Origin: Symbiodinium natans
Taxonomy: Eukaryota > Sar > Dinophyceae > Suessiales > Symbiodiniaceae
Assembly (NCBI GenBank): GCA_905221605.1
Contig: CAJNDS010000147.1
Span: 349,167 to 413,166 of the forward strand
Direction of reading: 5' to 3'
DNA length: 64,000 nt
The notes under the pieces are model-generated. The model ran no database searches. It saw only the letters and a program-made list of their open reading frames with translations, and was not told where the DNA came from. The translations under genes and the position numbers were made by a program. Positions 1 to 9,670 of this stretch are shown piece after piece (the first letter of the stretch is position 1; each line of letters opens with the position of its first letter).

Positions 1-16
1 ACATGTATAAGGGGGA

Positions 17-40
17 GTTCTTAAGCAAATAGCAGTTGAG
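17..40 (+). repeat. Fragment of a dispersed repeat (TTCTTAAGCAAA motif)
   Basis: The motif TTCTTAAGCAAA recurs near 3716, 4325 and 5116, usually just after a T/G-rich tract, and in altered form near 49,626. It appears to be the end of a dispersed element. The rest of the element could not be delimited. Confidence 0.4.
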
Positions 41-123
41 GGGTTGAGGAATTTAGGCTTCTTTGGGTTTGGGATCGGTGGTGAGGGATGACAGGTTAAA
101 GTGCCTTTTGTTGGCAGCGGGTG

Positions 124-251
124 CCCCAAGAACCCCCCAAAAACCTACCTTTTCTGTAGGCTCTTGTTACGAAAAAAATATAGGATTCTTGGGTAACCTG
201 GGAACAAGTAACCCTAAACCCTAGACAGTAGGTTTTGGGTTCTTCGGGTGA
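124..251 (+). mobile_element. Hairpin element family D, copy 1
   Basis: This is an imperfect inverted repeat of the AAGAACCCCAAACCTAC / GTAGGTTTGGGGTTCTT type. Two telomeric units (ACCCTAAACCCTAG) interrupt its right arm. Other copies are near 23,065, 26,250, 37,025, 41,497 and 49,162. Confidence 0.6.
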
Positions 252-359
252 AACATATGGCAAGTTTTTTGGGTGGGCCTGCTTTCATGACGAAGGTTCA
301 GCGTAGGGCCCAAGACCTCGGGGACCAACCCAACATGAACCTTACAATTGGTTTTCAGA

Positions 360-472
360 ATCCCTACTCAGTAGCTGAGTGAGTTCACTTGACACTTTAG
401 GGTATACTATAGCCCCCTATAGAACTGAAAGTGTACACTTTTCCGGGGCTGATGAACTCAGCAACTAAGCCT
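360..472. mobile_element. Hairpin element family L, copy 1
   Basis: The inverted arms CAGTAGCTGAGTGAGTTCA and TGAACTCAGCAACT enclose a TATACTATAGCC core. A second diverged copy lies at 2210-2352. I infer a MITE-like element; no protein is encoded. Confidence 0.45.
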
Positions 473-582
473 ATTCGTAGGTATATGGACCACACACCCT
501 TCTAGGGCTCATGAAGTTCCCCCAAACGAAGTTTTAGAAGGCTTTGTTCAGATGTCCGAGCATCCGCAGCGCCTGTTTGCAG

Positions 583-618
583 GACGTGCTCTACATGCGC
601 AAGAAGCTGCGCTTCTAA
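583..618 (+). CDS. Candidate short terminal exon
   Basis: After an acceptor-like TTTGCAG the frame reads DVLYMRKKLRF and then a stop. The composition is protein-like but only 11 codons are open, so chance is a real alternative. No family is recognised. Confidence 0.25.
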   Translation, partial: DVLYMRKKLRF

Positions 619-946
619 ACACACTTTCCCACCGCCCGTGCTCGCTCAGAAGATGGAAAAAGAGTGGCATGCGGAACGGGTTTAATTTAGGGTTCAGGAT
701 TTAGGGTTTAGGGGTAGTTCTACATGAGGGTCCCTTTTATGACCTTTCTACTGCTACGCCCCTCCCCACCTCCCACCGGCCTAAGCGGAATCCAGGAGCC
801 TAGAAGTAGCAAGGGCTTCGGGTTTCGGAATTTGCGAAAAAGGGTGTATGTTCAGGGTTTATCGGTTGGGATGTTGCCCCTTATACGAACAGTCTTCAAT
901 AGGGATTCCAGTAATTACGCCCTGTTTTAAGCCCTATTCAGGACTT

Positions 947-1100
947 TGTGGTGCTTTACTGTAACTTTAGATCCTTAGCCTTTTTGGGTTTATTGGGTTT
1001 CTTAAAAAGGCAGCTAAACATTAGATTTATAGCTACCCTGCTAAGTGCACATCCCAAATTATAGGGCTCTTTTGTTAGCGTCATGGAGAGCTCCGGGGAG
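947..1100. repeat. Dispersed duplication, short copy
   Basis: This matches 3919-4131 closely but lacks two internal blocks, about 28 and 33 bp. The first missing block resembles the right arm of hairpin family A (AGTAGGAAGGGGAACATCCCAA), so the longer copy may have gained that half-element or this copy may have lost it. Confidence 0.65.
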
Positions 1101-1148
1101 TTAGTGAAGGTTGCAAGGGGGGCTTTGCTTTGGCAACCCTGAACCCTA

Positions 1149-1192
1149 AACCCCAAACCCTAAACCCTATACCCTAAACCCTAAACCCTAAA
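1149..1192. repeat. Interstitial telomeric array (CCCTAAA)
   Basis: Six or so CCCTAAA units with one CCCCAAA variant. The array is internal, with unique sequence on both sides, so it is not a chromosome end. Confidence 0.9.
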
Positions 1193-1311
1193 CCGCTGTA
1201 TGGCAGCCACAGCCTTTCTAATGAATAGGGATTGTAAATGGTATATATGAACCCCAATCTCAGGCATTTAGTCCACAAGGTGTGGCCGAGGATTGAATGT
1301 GGGGGGGGGGG

Positions 1312-1450
1312 GAACCCTAAACCCTAAACCCTAAACCCCAAACCCTAAACCCTAAACCCTAAACCCTAAACCCTAAACCCTAAACCCTAAACCCTAAACC
1401 CTAAACCCTAAACCCTAAACCCTAAACCCTAAACCCTAAACCCTAAACCC
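1312..1450. repeat. Interstitial telomeric array (CCCTAAA)
   Basis: About 19 nearly perfect CCCTAAA units follow a G(12) tract. The array directly abuts the exon-like island at 1452-1523, which has a TTTAGGG array on its other side. Confidence 0.95.
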
Positions 1451-1451
1451 G

Positions 1452-1523
1452 AAGCTGGCCGGCTCCATCTTCGGCTCGGTGGCTGTCTCAAACAAACGGA
1501 AGCCAGGGGGACACGAATCCTAG
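1452..1523 (+). CDS. Candidate exon between two telomeric arrays
   Basis: This is an open frame (KLAGSIFGSVAVSNKRK...) of 23 codons ending in TAG. It lies between a CCCTAAA array on the left and TTTAGGG units on the right, the arrangement seen around the better supported S1 and CCCH exons. The family is unknown; the call rests on composition and context only. Confidence 0.3.
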   Translation, partial: KLAGSIFGSVAVSNKRKPGGHES

Positions 1524-1765
1524 ACCGACGTAGACATCAGGGGTTTAGGATTTAGGGTTTAGGGTTTAGGGAACATGGTTTATAGGGTTTAGGGTTTAGG
1601 GAAAATGGTGTCTAGGGTTTGTGGTTTCTATCTTATTGTCCTCCATCCCCATCCTGGCTCAACCCAACCCGAGCCCGCCCAATTTCTTACTTTAGAGCAA
1701 AGGCATAAAGCACCCTGCCGCCAGCTTTTACACTGTTTTACACAAGAAGCCCCTTTAGGGGGGGG

Positions 1766-2032
1766 CTCTATGTAGACAAAGCCTCACTCCCCGACCCCGT
1801 GTCCACGATGTGGTTCCGCCATAGCATCTGCTCTGGTGGCGACGTGAGAACCATAGGCAAATATGACGGGTACTTCGGGGGTCCAGGTAACCCTCCCTCC
1901 CCGGCCCACCTTTCTCGGGATGCGGATGCGGCATCGATGTTTGCGCAACCACGGGCGCTGACGCTCGGCCCCCTGAATGCACTTGCCGGCAGGTTTGGTC
2001 TGGATTGTACCCTAGTAAACGCTAAAGCCTAA
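1766..2032 (+). CDS. Candidate coding region, unknown product
   Basis: The frame stays open for 88 codons (LYVDKASLPDPVSTMWF... to ...VNAKA, stop). A possible GT donor lies at the GTAACC near 1884, so it may be two exons. The opposite strand is also open, so the strand is not certain. No family is recognised. Confidence 0.35.
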   Translation, partial: LYVDKASLPDPVSTMWFRHSICSGGDVRTIGKYDGYFGGPGNPPSPAHLSRDADAASMFAQPRALTLGPLNALAGRFGLDCTLVNAKA

Positions 2033-2103
2033 ACCCTAAATGTTTATTGTTCATGGCTTAGAGCTTGGGGTCTGTGAACCTGTCTTTTTCAGGTTTTGTT
2101 GTC

Positions 2104-2205
2104 GAGGACCCAGAGTAGGCCCTTATTCCCAAGTGTTGAAGGTCCCTTAGAAGCCCCAAAAAGGGCACCATGCTTATTCCTAGGTTTAGTCTTGGTCTAG
2201 TCTAC
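2104..2205. mobile_element. Hairpin element family C, copy 1
   Basis: It starts GAGGACCCAGAGTAGGCCC and ends in a diverged CTAGGTTTAGTCTTGGTCTAG. The arms are inverted (GACCCAGAGTAGG versus CCTAGGTTACTCCTGGGTC in other copies). Confidence 0.6.
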
Positions 2206-2209
2206 TAGA

Positions 2210-2352
2210 AGCTGCCTTAGTAGCTGAGCAGGTGACCTTTAACTACCTTTTGGGGTAAAAATGTATTTATACATATACATATTCCTACCATAGTTGAAAG
2301 GTTAACCTTTTTTGGCCCAAGGGTACTCAGCTGAGTAGGCTGCTACAGTACG
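2210..2352. mobile_element. Hairpin element family L, copy 2
   Basis: The arms TAGTAGCTGAGCAGGTGACC and AGGGTACTCAGCTGAGTAGG enclose an AT-rich centre (TTTATACATATACATATTC). Compare 360-472. Confidence 0.45.
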
Positions 2353-2452
2353 AGTGCAAACCTTCAGAACACACTCCTGGTTCCCCAACTCCGATGACTT
2401 GGCACTCGTAGGTTCCGGTTGCAGTTCAGGGTTGAGAGTTTCGGGCTTAGGG

Positions 2453-2548
2453 TTGGGGCTGTTCCCCCCCTATACGAACAGTCCTTAATCAGGGTTATAG
2501 TACCCCCTATAGAATCCCCATTAAGGACTGTTAGCAGAAGCAAGTTTA
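2453..2548. mobile_element. Hairpin element family A, diverged copy
   Basis: The left arm GTTCCCCCCCTATACGAACAG pairs with a right arm containing TTAAGGACTGTTAGCAGAAG. The right end is degraded. A left-arm copy also lies at 866-945. Confidence 0.55.
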
Positions 2549-2974
2549 GGCTTAAGCCCAGTTTCAAAAAGTGCTTAGGGTTCTAGGGTCTAAAGAGTCT
2601 TTGGGGTCCATGGGGTCGTTGGGTGCACGGGGTCGAAACCGAGACCTTGACGCCATAGGCTTCAGCGCGGTGTCCCGCTGTCCCGCCAGATCCAGCAGCA
2701 GGCCAATGAAGGCCAGGACGGGCCCTCACGAAACCCTCCCCACCCCTCAACCCCAAACCCTCAACCCCAAACACCCTAAACCCTAAACCCTAAACCCGCA
2801 AGCCCTAAACCCCAAACCCGAGAAACCGCAAACCCTAGAGAAATCCCAAAACCCTCAACCCTCAAGGATAGCGTCATAAACCCTGGATCCCTAACGGCCC
2901 ATACACCAAGCTGAACCCCGAGAGAACCCTCAGTCGGAGATTCAAAGGGTTGTGATCTTATATTCCTGTTTTCT

Positions 2975-3042
2975 GAACCCTAAACCCTAAACCCTAAACC
3001 CTAAACCCTAAACCCTAAACCCTAAACCCTAAACCCTAAACC
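2975..3042. repeat. Interstitial telomeric array (CCCTAAA)
   Basis: Nine to ten consecutive CCCTAAA units. A looser run of CCCTAAA/CCCCAAA variants precedes it from about 2745. Confidence 0.95.
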
Positions 3043-3174
3043 CATTCTTGACGTTGAGCTTTACCTAGGCTCTAAAGCCCTAAACCCGAAACCCCCAAAA
3101 CTCTAAACCCTAAACCCCCTGAACCCTGCCCAACTTACTCTTCCTCCAAAACTTCCCTTCCAGCCTAATATGAA

Positions 3175-3300
3175 TACATATATATATATATACTTATTTG
3201 TTTGTTTATTTATAGATTTGTTATTTTTAAAAAGCTTTTATCTTTCTACATACGAATATAAACATACACTGTAGCTACTATTATTCATGTAAGCTCCACT
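3175..3300. repeat. AT-rich low-complexity stretch
   Basis: An (AT)n core followed by TTTG/TTTA-rich sequence. Nothing coding is seen. Confidence 0.6.
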
Positions 3301-3565
3301 TGGTAACCCAGGCTCAACATGTCACAGATAGGGCTATACCTCTTAGGGTCACAAATGTTCAGCCAAGATGAAATCTCAACTGGTTAGCTCTCTATTGGGG
3401 CCGCCTTACAATGAGGACCCTAAATGGGACCATGTCTTAGAGACACGACCATCTGAACCCCAAACAAGATCCATGACGGTCGGGGACTTGAAAAGTTCAC
3501 AAGCCGAGCACACGCAACACCCAAAACTAGCAGGCCATTCTACGAGTTGCTTAAGAAGCCACCCT

Positions 3566-3712
3566 CCCCCCCCGCCCCCCCCTCCCCCCCCCCCCCCCTC
3601 CCCCCCCCCAAAAAAAAAACAGTCAAGCATAATAGTCCCCATACTCGCTGCTCTTATTAGGAAGATTTGTTGAGCTTTTTATTTTTTTTGGGGGGGGGGG
3701 GGGAGGAGGGGG
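3566..3712. repeat. C(n)A(n) tract followed by T(n)G(n) tract
   Basis: A long C run passes straight into A9 at about 3611, and 60 bp later T8 passes into a G run. The pair is an inverted arrangement. Open frames reading poly-proline or poly-glycine here are artefacts of the tracts. Confidence 0.85.
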
Positions 3713-3904
3713 GGCTTAAGCAAACAGTAGTATTTGAGAAGCCGTGCCGGCAATCTTGAACGTTGCCGCCCGCTCAACTACCTGCGCATGCGTTCAAGAT
3801 TCGTAGGAAGTTCAGCTTAGATAGGATGTTGGGATATGTCGTACTTTCACCCTCCTTGCATTCAAGAGGATCACGTGCAGGAATACTTTCCGAGGGTTTG
3901 CTGA

Positions 3905-4216
3905 ATGTCTTTCTCCTCTGTGGTGCTTTACTGTAACTTTAGATCCTTAGCCCTTTTGGGGTTTATTGGGCTTCTTAATAAGGCAGCAAAAAACTTAAAA
4001 TTTATAGCTACCCTGCTAAGTGCAGCCAAGAGGACTGCTAGTAGGAAGGGGAACATCCCAAATTATAGGGCTCTTTTGTTAGCGTCATCTGAATGTTTTC
4101 TCTTCCTGATAGAGAGGTTCGAGCTCCGGGCACTGTGGCGCGGTCGGTGCAGCTGTCGGACTTCTCAGAGCCCTGGGCGGACTCCTCCCTCCCTCCTCCC
4201 TCCCTTAATACCCTGA
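3905..4216 (+). CDS. 103-codon open frame over the long copy of a duplication
   Basis: The frame starts at an ATG (MSFSSVVLYCNFRS...) and covers repeat copy 3919-4131; the C-terminal part is Arg/Ser-rich. Because it follows a dispersed duplication whose other copy (947-1100) does not keep the frame, it may be non-coding or a decayed gene piece. No family is recognised. Confidence 0.25.
   Translation: MSFSSVVLYCNFRSLALLGFIGLLNKAAKNLKFIATLLSAAKRTASRKGNIPNYRALLLASSECFLFLIERFELRALWRGRCSCRTSQSPGRTPPSLLPPLIP
3919..4131. repeat. Dispersed duplication, long copy
   Basis: Matches 947-1100, with two extra internal blocks at about 4026-4055 and 4089-4121. The first block ends like a family A hairpin arm. 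Confidence 0.65.
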
Positions 4217-4630
4217 ATACCCTTAATACCCTTAATACCCTTGCCCTTATGACAATATGGCTACTGGGCTACCAAGTTGCCCGTATAAGGAAACTTATTG
4301 TTTTCGATTTTTTTGGGCCGGTTCTTAAGCAAGTTGTAGTCTACAAGGAGGGGCCCCCTTACTATACTAACTGTAGTTAAGGGACTCATAACCTAATTTA
4401 GGATCCTTATACCCCCAATGTAGGGTTCTTATAACTCTACTTCTAACTAGTGGGGCCCTTGTAGTCTAGGAGGCTGTCCATCAGTCGGCAAAAACCCAGA
4501 CGTGCCACTTCTCTCAAACACAAGCCAAGCAGATATTACAGATATTACTTTGCCCTAAGCCCTAGAACCCTGAAGACCCGGAAGCCTACACCTACAACGG
4601 GGGGTTCTCAACTCCTAGAAGCCCTCCAAG

Positions 4631-4676
4631 GAGAAGCTACTTGCGGCGAGCGTCACGCCGGCTGCACTCAAGCAGG
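4631..4676 (+). CDS. Candidate exon next to a family B hairpin
   Basis: After CCTCCAAG the frame reads EKLLAASVTPAALKQ and meets a GTATGC donor. The following sequence is a family B element (4681-4773), so the element would form most of the intron. The next candidate exon is 4868-4940. Product unknown. Confidence 0.4.
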
Positions 4677-4680
4677 GTAT

Positions 4681-4773
4681 GCCCAAAGGCTCCGATGTAG
4701 TACCTTTTTGAGGTGGTATACTAGAATCCCCTATAGCTAACCCCAAAAAGGAACTACATAAAGGAGCCTTCAG
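4681..4773 (+). mobile_element. Hairpin element family B, copy 1 (intronic)
   Basis: It runs from CCCAAAGGCTCC to GGAGCCTTCAGG with an inner TATACTAGAATCCCC. It lies between a GT donor at 4677 and an acceptor-like TTCGTAG ending at 4867. Confidence 0.75.
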
Positions 4774-4867
4774 GGAGGGTCTCTAGGGTTTCAGCGCTTT
4801 CCGGGGTAACTCGACTTAGGGAACTAGGGACCCCTTCGGGGCGGAGCAGGGGTTTGGGCTTTCGTAG

Positions 4868-4940
4868 GGCTTTCTACGAGTACCGACTCTCGGACGCCCA
4901 GCACGTGGCTTACCATGAAGTTTACCACGATTTGCTTATG
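4868..4940 (+). CDS. Candidate exon downstream of family B element
   Basis: The frame reads FYEYRLSDAQHVAYHEVYHD after TTCGTAG. With 4631-4676 it would form two exons of one gene. It is followed by a C tract and a TTTAGGG array. No family is recognised. Confidence 0.4.
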
Positions 4941-4954
4941 ACCCCCCCCCCCCT

Positions 4955-5018
4955 TTAGGGTTTAGGGTTTAGGGGTTTAGGGGTTTAGGGGTTTCGGGTT
5001 TAGGGTTTAGGGTTTAGG
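4955..5018. repeat. Interstitial telomeric array (TTTAGGG)
   Basis: TTTAGGG units, some lengthened to TTTAGGGG, flanked by C tracts on both sides. Confidence 0.85.
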
Positions 5019-5274
5019 CCCCCCCCAAATCAAAGAACAGACCCGTTCTTCAAGACAAGCGTAATGCAGGGATCGTTATCTCTGAGTTTTTTTTTTGTTG
5101 GGGGGGGGCGGGGGTTCTTAAGCAAATCGCAGTTGTGGCCCAGCTTAAACTCTGGAGCAGAGTCTTAGTTCAGGAAAGGGTTTACAAAGGAGGTGATGTA
5201 GATCCTAAACCCTAAACCCTAAACCTTAACCCAGAGAGTACTTGTAACCCTGCATACACCTGCGTACACCATAG

Positions 5275-5418
5275 CCAGAATCACGCGCGAAGGTTGCCAC
5301 CTTGCTGTGGAACCTGGGCATCATCACTTTTGCCTTGCTCGTGGAGATCAGCAGCCATCCGGCGTGCACGAACTATGGCCCTTGCGGTTTCAAGGGACAG
5401 CTGTTTGTTTTGGTTTAG
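5275..5418 (+). CDS. Candidate exon with a hydrophobic segment
   Basis: After CACCATAG the frame runs 47 codons to a TAG. It contains a membrane-like stretch (TLLWNLGIITFALLV) followed by Cys-containing CTNYGPCGFKG. It could be the C-terminal exon of a membrane protein; the family is unknown. Confidence 0.4.
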   Translation, partial: PESRAKVATLLWNLGIITFALLVEISSHPACTNYGPCGFKGQLFVLV

Positions 5419-6102
5419 TGGGTCTATAGATGTCCCCAGTTGCATTTTATGGGGTCTATAGATGCATTATTTATTTTGTTTTGTTTTGCTTTTTGTTGGG
5501 GTGTGTGTGTGTGGTTACTCTTTAATTTTGGCGCACTCCGCCTGGCTCCATCTAGGGCAACGGAACTACGAGTGTAGGCAAGCCCCGGGACGCAACAAGG
5601 TGCCTTGGTGAGCCAATCATACACACTGTGCTGCTATAATCCGTATGAAGGTGGATGGACCATAAACCCTTCTAGGGTTCTTGTAGTGGCATGGCCTTTG
5701 CCTGGGTCAAACCCTAAACCACAAACCGTATGATCTTCACTGATGGTCTTGCTCTTTGGCCTGGCCATTCGGGTACATCGTGCCCATCTACATTGCGGTT
5801 TAAAGACGCTTGTTGGGTTCCCTCAGGATCCATGTACCTATATTGAAGCAGGGTTTATATTTCTGTTATTGGTGAATGTATATAAGGTTCCGTTCTAATA
5901 TTGGTGAGTGTATATACCTGGTGTCCTTTCGGGGGTACCAGAAATATATGCCCTACTTTATAAGCACGTATCTACTTGGGCCTTAAAGGGAACCGGAGTT
6001 TCTTGGCAGGTCGGGGCTTCCCTTCCAGCTGGGGTTTAGGGCTTCACAATTCTGCAAATGTACTGACCTGTAATTAGTAGCTTCAGTGCCCAAGTATATA
6101 CT

Positions 6103-6420
6103 AAGATCCCTAAACCCTAAACTTTGCCCTAAACCCTAAACCCTAAACCCTAAACCCTAAATCCTAAACCCTAAACCCTAAACCCTAAACCCTAAACCCT
6201 AAACCCTAATCCTTCGGGTTTCATGTAGCCCCCAAAAGGTGAGCCGGCACCGCGGAAGAAGCGCCGTGGGGGCAACGAGCCGATCCCGCCCCCTGGAAGC
6301 CAGGAAAAAGGGGGGTTTAGGGTTTAGGGTTTAGGGTTTAGGGTTTAGGGTTTAGGGTTTAGGGTTTAGGGTTTAGGGTTTAGGGTTTAGGGTTTAGGGT
6401 TTAGGGTTTAGGGTTTAGGG
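6103..6420. repeat. Facing telomeric arrays around a small island
   Basis: CCCTAAA units (6103-6208), then a 100-bp GC-rich island, then about 15 TTTAGGG units (6314-6420). This is a clear case of an island with C-strand repeats to its left and G-strand repeats to its right. Confidence 0.9.
6239..6303 (+). CDS. Candidate micro-exon between facing arrays
   Basis: After CCCAAAAG the frame reads EPAPRKKRRGGNEPIPPPGS, a basic, proline-rich segment. It is only about 21 codons long, so coding potential rests on composition and the telomeric bracket. Confidence 0.3.
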
Positions 6421-6518
6421 GTCTCAAGGGGAGCTCTGGTGGGCCTCTAGGATTTAGGGACTTTAGGGTTTAGGGACCCTAAACCCTAAGCTCCATTTTG
6501 GGCAGCAAAACTTGGGTA

Positions 6519-6985
6519 GTTTCAATGGGAAGCCGTGGGGCTGCATCTGTTCCAACTCTGGGGCAGTATTCTTGCAGCCGCGACCACAGCAAGCAGAGGC
6601 TTCAGCAAACGGGACCTGGCACACAATGCTTTCTCTGCTTTCTGTCTCTCGCTTCTCCACCTCATGAGGAACACCGCGAGATTCGGGCAGAACGCGAAGA
6701 ACTTCTGTCTCTCGAAAAACCGACTTTGCGCAACGTGGCTACCTCGCTGCCCAGTGCGTGCACATGTGCTTGGAGTCCTGGGAGCACCGCAACCTTCAGG
6801 AATTCTCCATAGAAAGCCACTTCAGCCGCATCAAATGTGCCTTCCGAGGGACTCCGGCTGTGAAAGATTGCATCAGTGACATCGCTCGGGATGCTGTGAA
6901 GCAGCTGCGGGAAATCCGCAGTCGTCGAGGGGCTTCATGGGTTTTTTTCGGGGGTCAGTGGGTCCTAGCCCCCAAGAAGATCTGA
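6519..6985 (+). CDS. Long coding-like region with an apparent frameshift
   Basis: After an acceptor-like GGGTAG one frame runs FQWEAVGLHLFQLW... to about 6716. A second frame then runs ...DFAQRGYLAAQCVHM... with EFSIESHFSRIKCAF and DAVKQLREIRSRRG to a TGA at 6985. The two frames meet at the A5 run near 6716-6720, so one extra A would explain the break. About 150 codons in total make this one of the longer coding-like stretches. Whether the break is a real mutation, an assembly error or a tiny intron cannot be told here. Confidence 0.4.
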
Positions 6986-7173
6986 GGCATATAGGGTTTA
7001 GGGCTTAGGACACGTCTGACAAACGTGGTCCCTTGTGGGGCCCCGAGAATTTTGCGGCCCCTATCATTTAGGGTACCCCAAAGGGACCCTAATTTAGAGA
7101 ACTGTCCATCTGAAGTCAACACAAGGGTTGCAGTTCAAGGTGTTGTGATGCTTTGCGTTTCGCAGGTATAGGT

Positions 7174-7385
7174 GGAGATGTTCCCCTTTATACTAACAGT
7201 CCTCAATACGAACAATAATACGGGGTTACTACAATCCCGACAAGGGACTGTTAGTATGACCCTAAGGGTCCATGTACCTCACTCTTCTATACTTGGGCCC
7301 CAAAATCCCTACATAGGAGGTACTTTAAGGGCCAAGTAGTCCCTATTTCGGTACATGGACCCTTAGTATAAAGGGAAACATCCCC
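7174..7385. mobile_element. Family A hairpin with nested family I element
   Basis: The outer arms are GAGATGTTCCCCTTTATACT and TTAGTATAAAGGGAAACATC. A second hairpin (7264-7368) sits inside the right arm. The sequence CAGGTATAGG occurs just outside both ends (7163-7172 and after 7385), like a target-site duplication. Confidence 0.75.
7264..7368. mobile_element. Family I hairpin nested in family A
   Basis: The arms CTAAGGGTCCATGTACC and GGTACATGGACCCTTAG are perfectly inverted. TTAGTAT appears on both sides in the family A arm, consistent with a 6-7 bp target duplication. A second family I copy is at 56,533-56,621. Confidence 0.75.
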
Positions 7386-8138
7386 AGGTATAGGCTTTGC
7401 GGGGCTCTGCGGGTCAGGCGGTGTTGCCAGGGGCTATAGGGAGCTAAACCCTAAAGTTTAGGGGTTTGGGCCAAGACCCTAAACCCTGAACTGTAACCCT
7501 AAACCCTGAACCCTAGACCCTAAACCCTTAAAGCCCAGATCCGTAAAACCTTTCCTGCAGAACCCAGAACCCAAAAAATCAAGAAATAGTCCTTCTTCTA
7601 AGGTAACACAGGGATTCTTTGTTGTTATGTCTTGATTTCTCAAGCAAGCCGTAGCAAGCCATCAAAACCCCGAAGCCCAAAACCCGCCACTTAGTGCCAA
7701 AGAATAGAGTCCGTAAACCCTAAACCCTAAACCCTAATTAATCCTTACGCCCCCTACACAAAAATAGATTTCAGGGTAGATCCGAAACACTGAGCCCTGT
7801 TTCAAACGAAGCTGAGGCGCTTCTTTGAGGCTTAGGATTTGAGGGTTTCTTACCGGCTTACTTGCCGCTCAAGTCCGCGCTCAAAAAGGCGTCTAGGGTG
7901 TTGCTCCTCAAGGCGTTTCGGATCTCATAGCGGCCACATGTGTGTGTGTGTGTCCTTCAAAGGGATTTCTTCTTTGAGGAAACCCCATATAGTACCATCA
8001 CACCCAGGTAAACCCTGAACCCTAAACTCTAAACCCTAAACCTGAAGGCAATAAGAAAGGAGTACAGACCTCGGTCCCGAAAGCCGAAACACTCCAACGG
8101 ATGCCGGACAGAAACCTAGTGCAAAGGTTTCCTCCTAC

Positions 8139-8296
8139 CTTAAAACCTTAAAACCTGAAAACCTTAAGACCTTAAATCCTTAAACCTTTAAAACCTTAAA
8201 ACCTTAAAACCTTAAAACCTTAAAACCTTAAAACCTTAAAACCTTAAAACCTTAAAACCTTAAAACCTTAAAACCTTAAAACCTTAAAACCTTAAA
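8139..8296. repeat. Octamer satellite (AAAACCTT)n
   Basis: After a few irregular units the sequence settles into about 15 perfect AAAACCTT repeats. The period is 8, unlike the 7-bp telomeric units around it, and the core lacks the CCC run. Confidence 0.9.
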
Positions 8297-8369
8297 CCGT
8301 CCGCACAGGGCAAGCCTTGTGCCCTTAAGTCTGAAAGCCAAAATGGCAGGCCTTACGCCCTACCGCCTA

Positions 8370-8583
8370 AACCTTAACCCGTAAACCCGTAAACCCGTAA
8401 CCCCATAACCCCACACCCCACACCCCAAACCCCAAACCCCAAACCCCAAACCCCAAACCCCAAACCCCAAACCCTAAACCCTAAACCCTAAACCCTTAAC
8501 CCCAAACCCCAAACAACTCCAAACCCTAAACCCCAAACCCTAAACCCTAAACCCTAAACCCTAAACCCTAAACCCTAAACCCT
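8370..8583. repeat. Telomeric-variant array (CCCGTAAA, CCCCAAA, CCCTAAA)
   Basis: Blocks of like variants follow one another: CCCGTAAA, then CCCCAAA, then CCCTAAA. Variants are clustered rather than randomly mixed. Confidence 0.85.
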
Positions 8584-8593
8584 ACCATGCAAG

Positions 8594-8659
8594 GAAGCTG
8601 ATTCCCAGCCTCCACGAGTTGGGGTGGGGAGCCCCGGGAACATCGGGGGCCTTCTTCAG
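8594..8659 (+). CDS. Candidate exon between facing telomeric arrays
   Basis: After ATGCAAG the frame reads KLIPSLHELGWGAPGTSGAF and stops at the first base of a TTTAGGG array (8660-8756). An acceptor-like TCTCTTGCAG lies at 8817-8826, followed by LARVSKTV and a stop (to 8853). Together they could be the last two exons of a gene. Confidence 0.35.
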
Positions 8660-8756
8660 TTTAGGGTTTAGGGTTTAGGGTTTAGGGTTTAGGGTTTAGG
8701 GTTTAGGGTTTAGGGTTTAGGGTTTAGGGTTTAGGGTTTAGGGTTTAGGGTTTAGG
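8660..8756. repeat. Interstitial telomeric array (TTTAGGG)
   Basis: Thirteen or more uninterrupted TTTAGGG units that begin right after the exon-like CTTCTTCAG. Confidence 0.95.
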
Positions 8757-9584
8757 GCAATTATATAGGGACCAGAAGAGAATGCCAATTCGGCACTATT
8801 CCTGCCCCCTATGGTGTCTCTTGCAGCTGGCACGGGTCTCGAAAACTGTCTAGGGGTTTGAGGATTTTAGGGGCTTTAAGGGTTAAAAATGCTAAGGGTT
8901 GGGTGTATTTTGTTTAAGGGTTTAAGGGTTTAGGGTTGGATGTAAGGGTTTCAGGGCTGAAAGGGCTAAAAGCTTGAGGGTTGAGTGTAAGGGCTTCGGG
9001 GCTCAAGGGTTTTAGGGTTTAGCGTTTAAGGGTTAACGGGTCTTGTAACGGGTCTTGCCGACGTTGCCTGAAGTCGCCCGATCCTGACAAGAGTTCAGGG
9101 AGGAGGCCAGGCCCCTAACCCTAACCCCCAAACCCTGGACCCTGGACCCTAAACCCTAAACTCTGCAAAAAAGCAAGGGTGCTTGAGAGCTTCAGCAAAT
9201 TGGGTGTGAGGGCTTAGGGTTCAGCCCAGGACGTCCCCCCAAAGAAGCCAAAATCACGAAACATCAAAGAAGGTGGTGGCTTGAGCAGGGCCGTAGGGTT
9301 TAGGGTCGGGTGTAGGGCTTAGGATTCAGCGTTTAGGGAGTTCCATCTAAACTTACTCGTTTACGTAGGCTGTAGCAATTATGTCGGGCTTGGGGAGCGA
9401 ATACTTCAAGGTTCATGGGTAGTTACAAGCATCGTTAGAATATAGCGGTTTAGGGTTTAGGGTTTAGGGTTTGGGGCGGTCTCCGTGCTTGACCCATCTC
9501 TGTGCGGCTCTGCATTGGGCCTCGTTGTATGTGGATATGGAGAGCAACTCGTATGGCCCGAAACTCTATAAACACAAAGGCTCC

Positions 9585-9670
9585 TACTACAGTATGTCGT
9601 ACCTTTTTGGGGTAGTATACTAGAATCCCCTATAACTAACCCAAAAAGGAACTACGTTGGAGCCTTCAGG
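9585..9670 (+). mobile_element. Hairpin element family B, copy 2
   Basis: AAAGGCTCC to GGAGCCTTCAGG with the conserved TATACTAGAATCCCC core. Confidence 0.75.

Noticed and set aside
1312-1450. A chromosome end
   Set aside because: Telomeric arrays occur in both orientations throughout and are flanked by unique sequence on both sides, so they are interstitial.
3368-3673. 101-codon frame with poly-proline
   Set aside because: Carried by the C(n)A(n) tract; the opposite strand gives a poly-glycine frame over the same bases.
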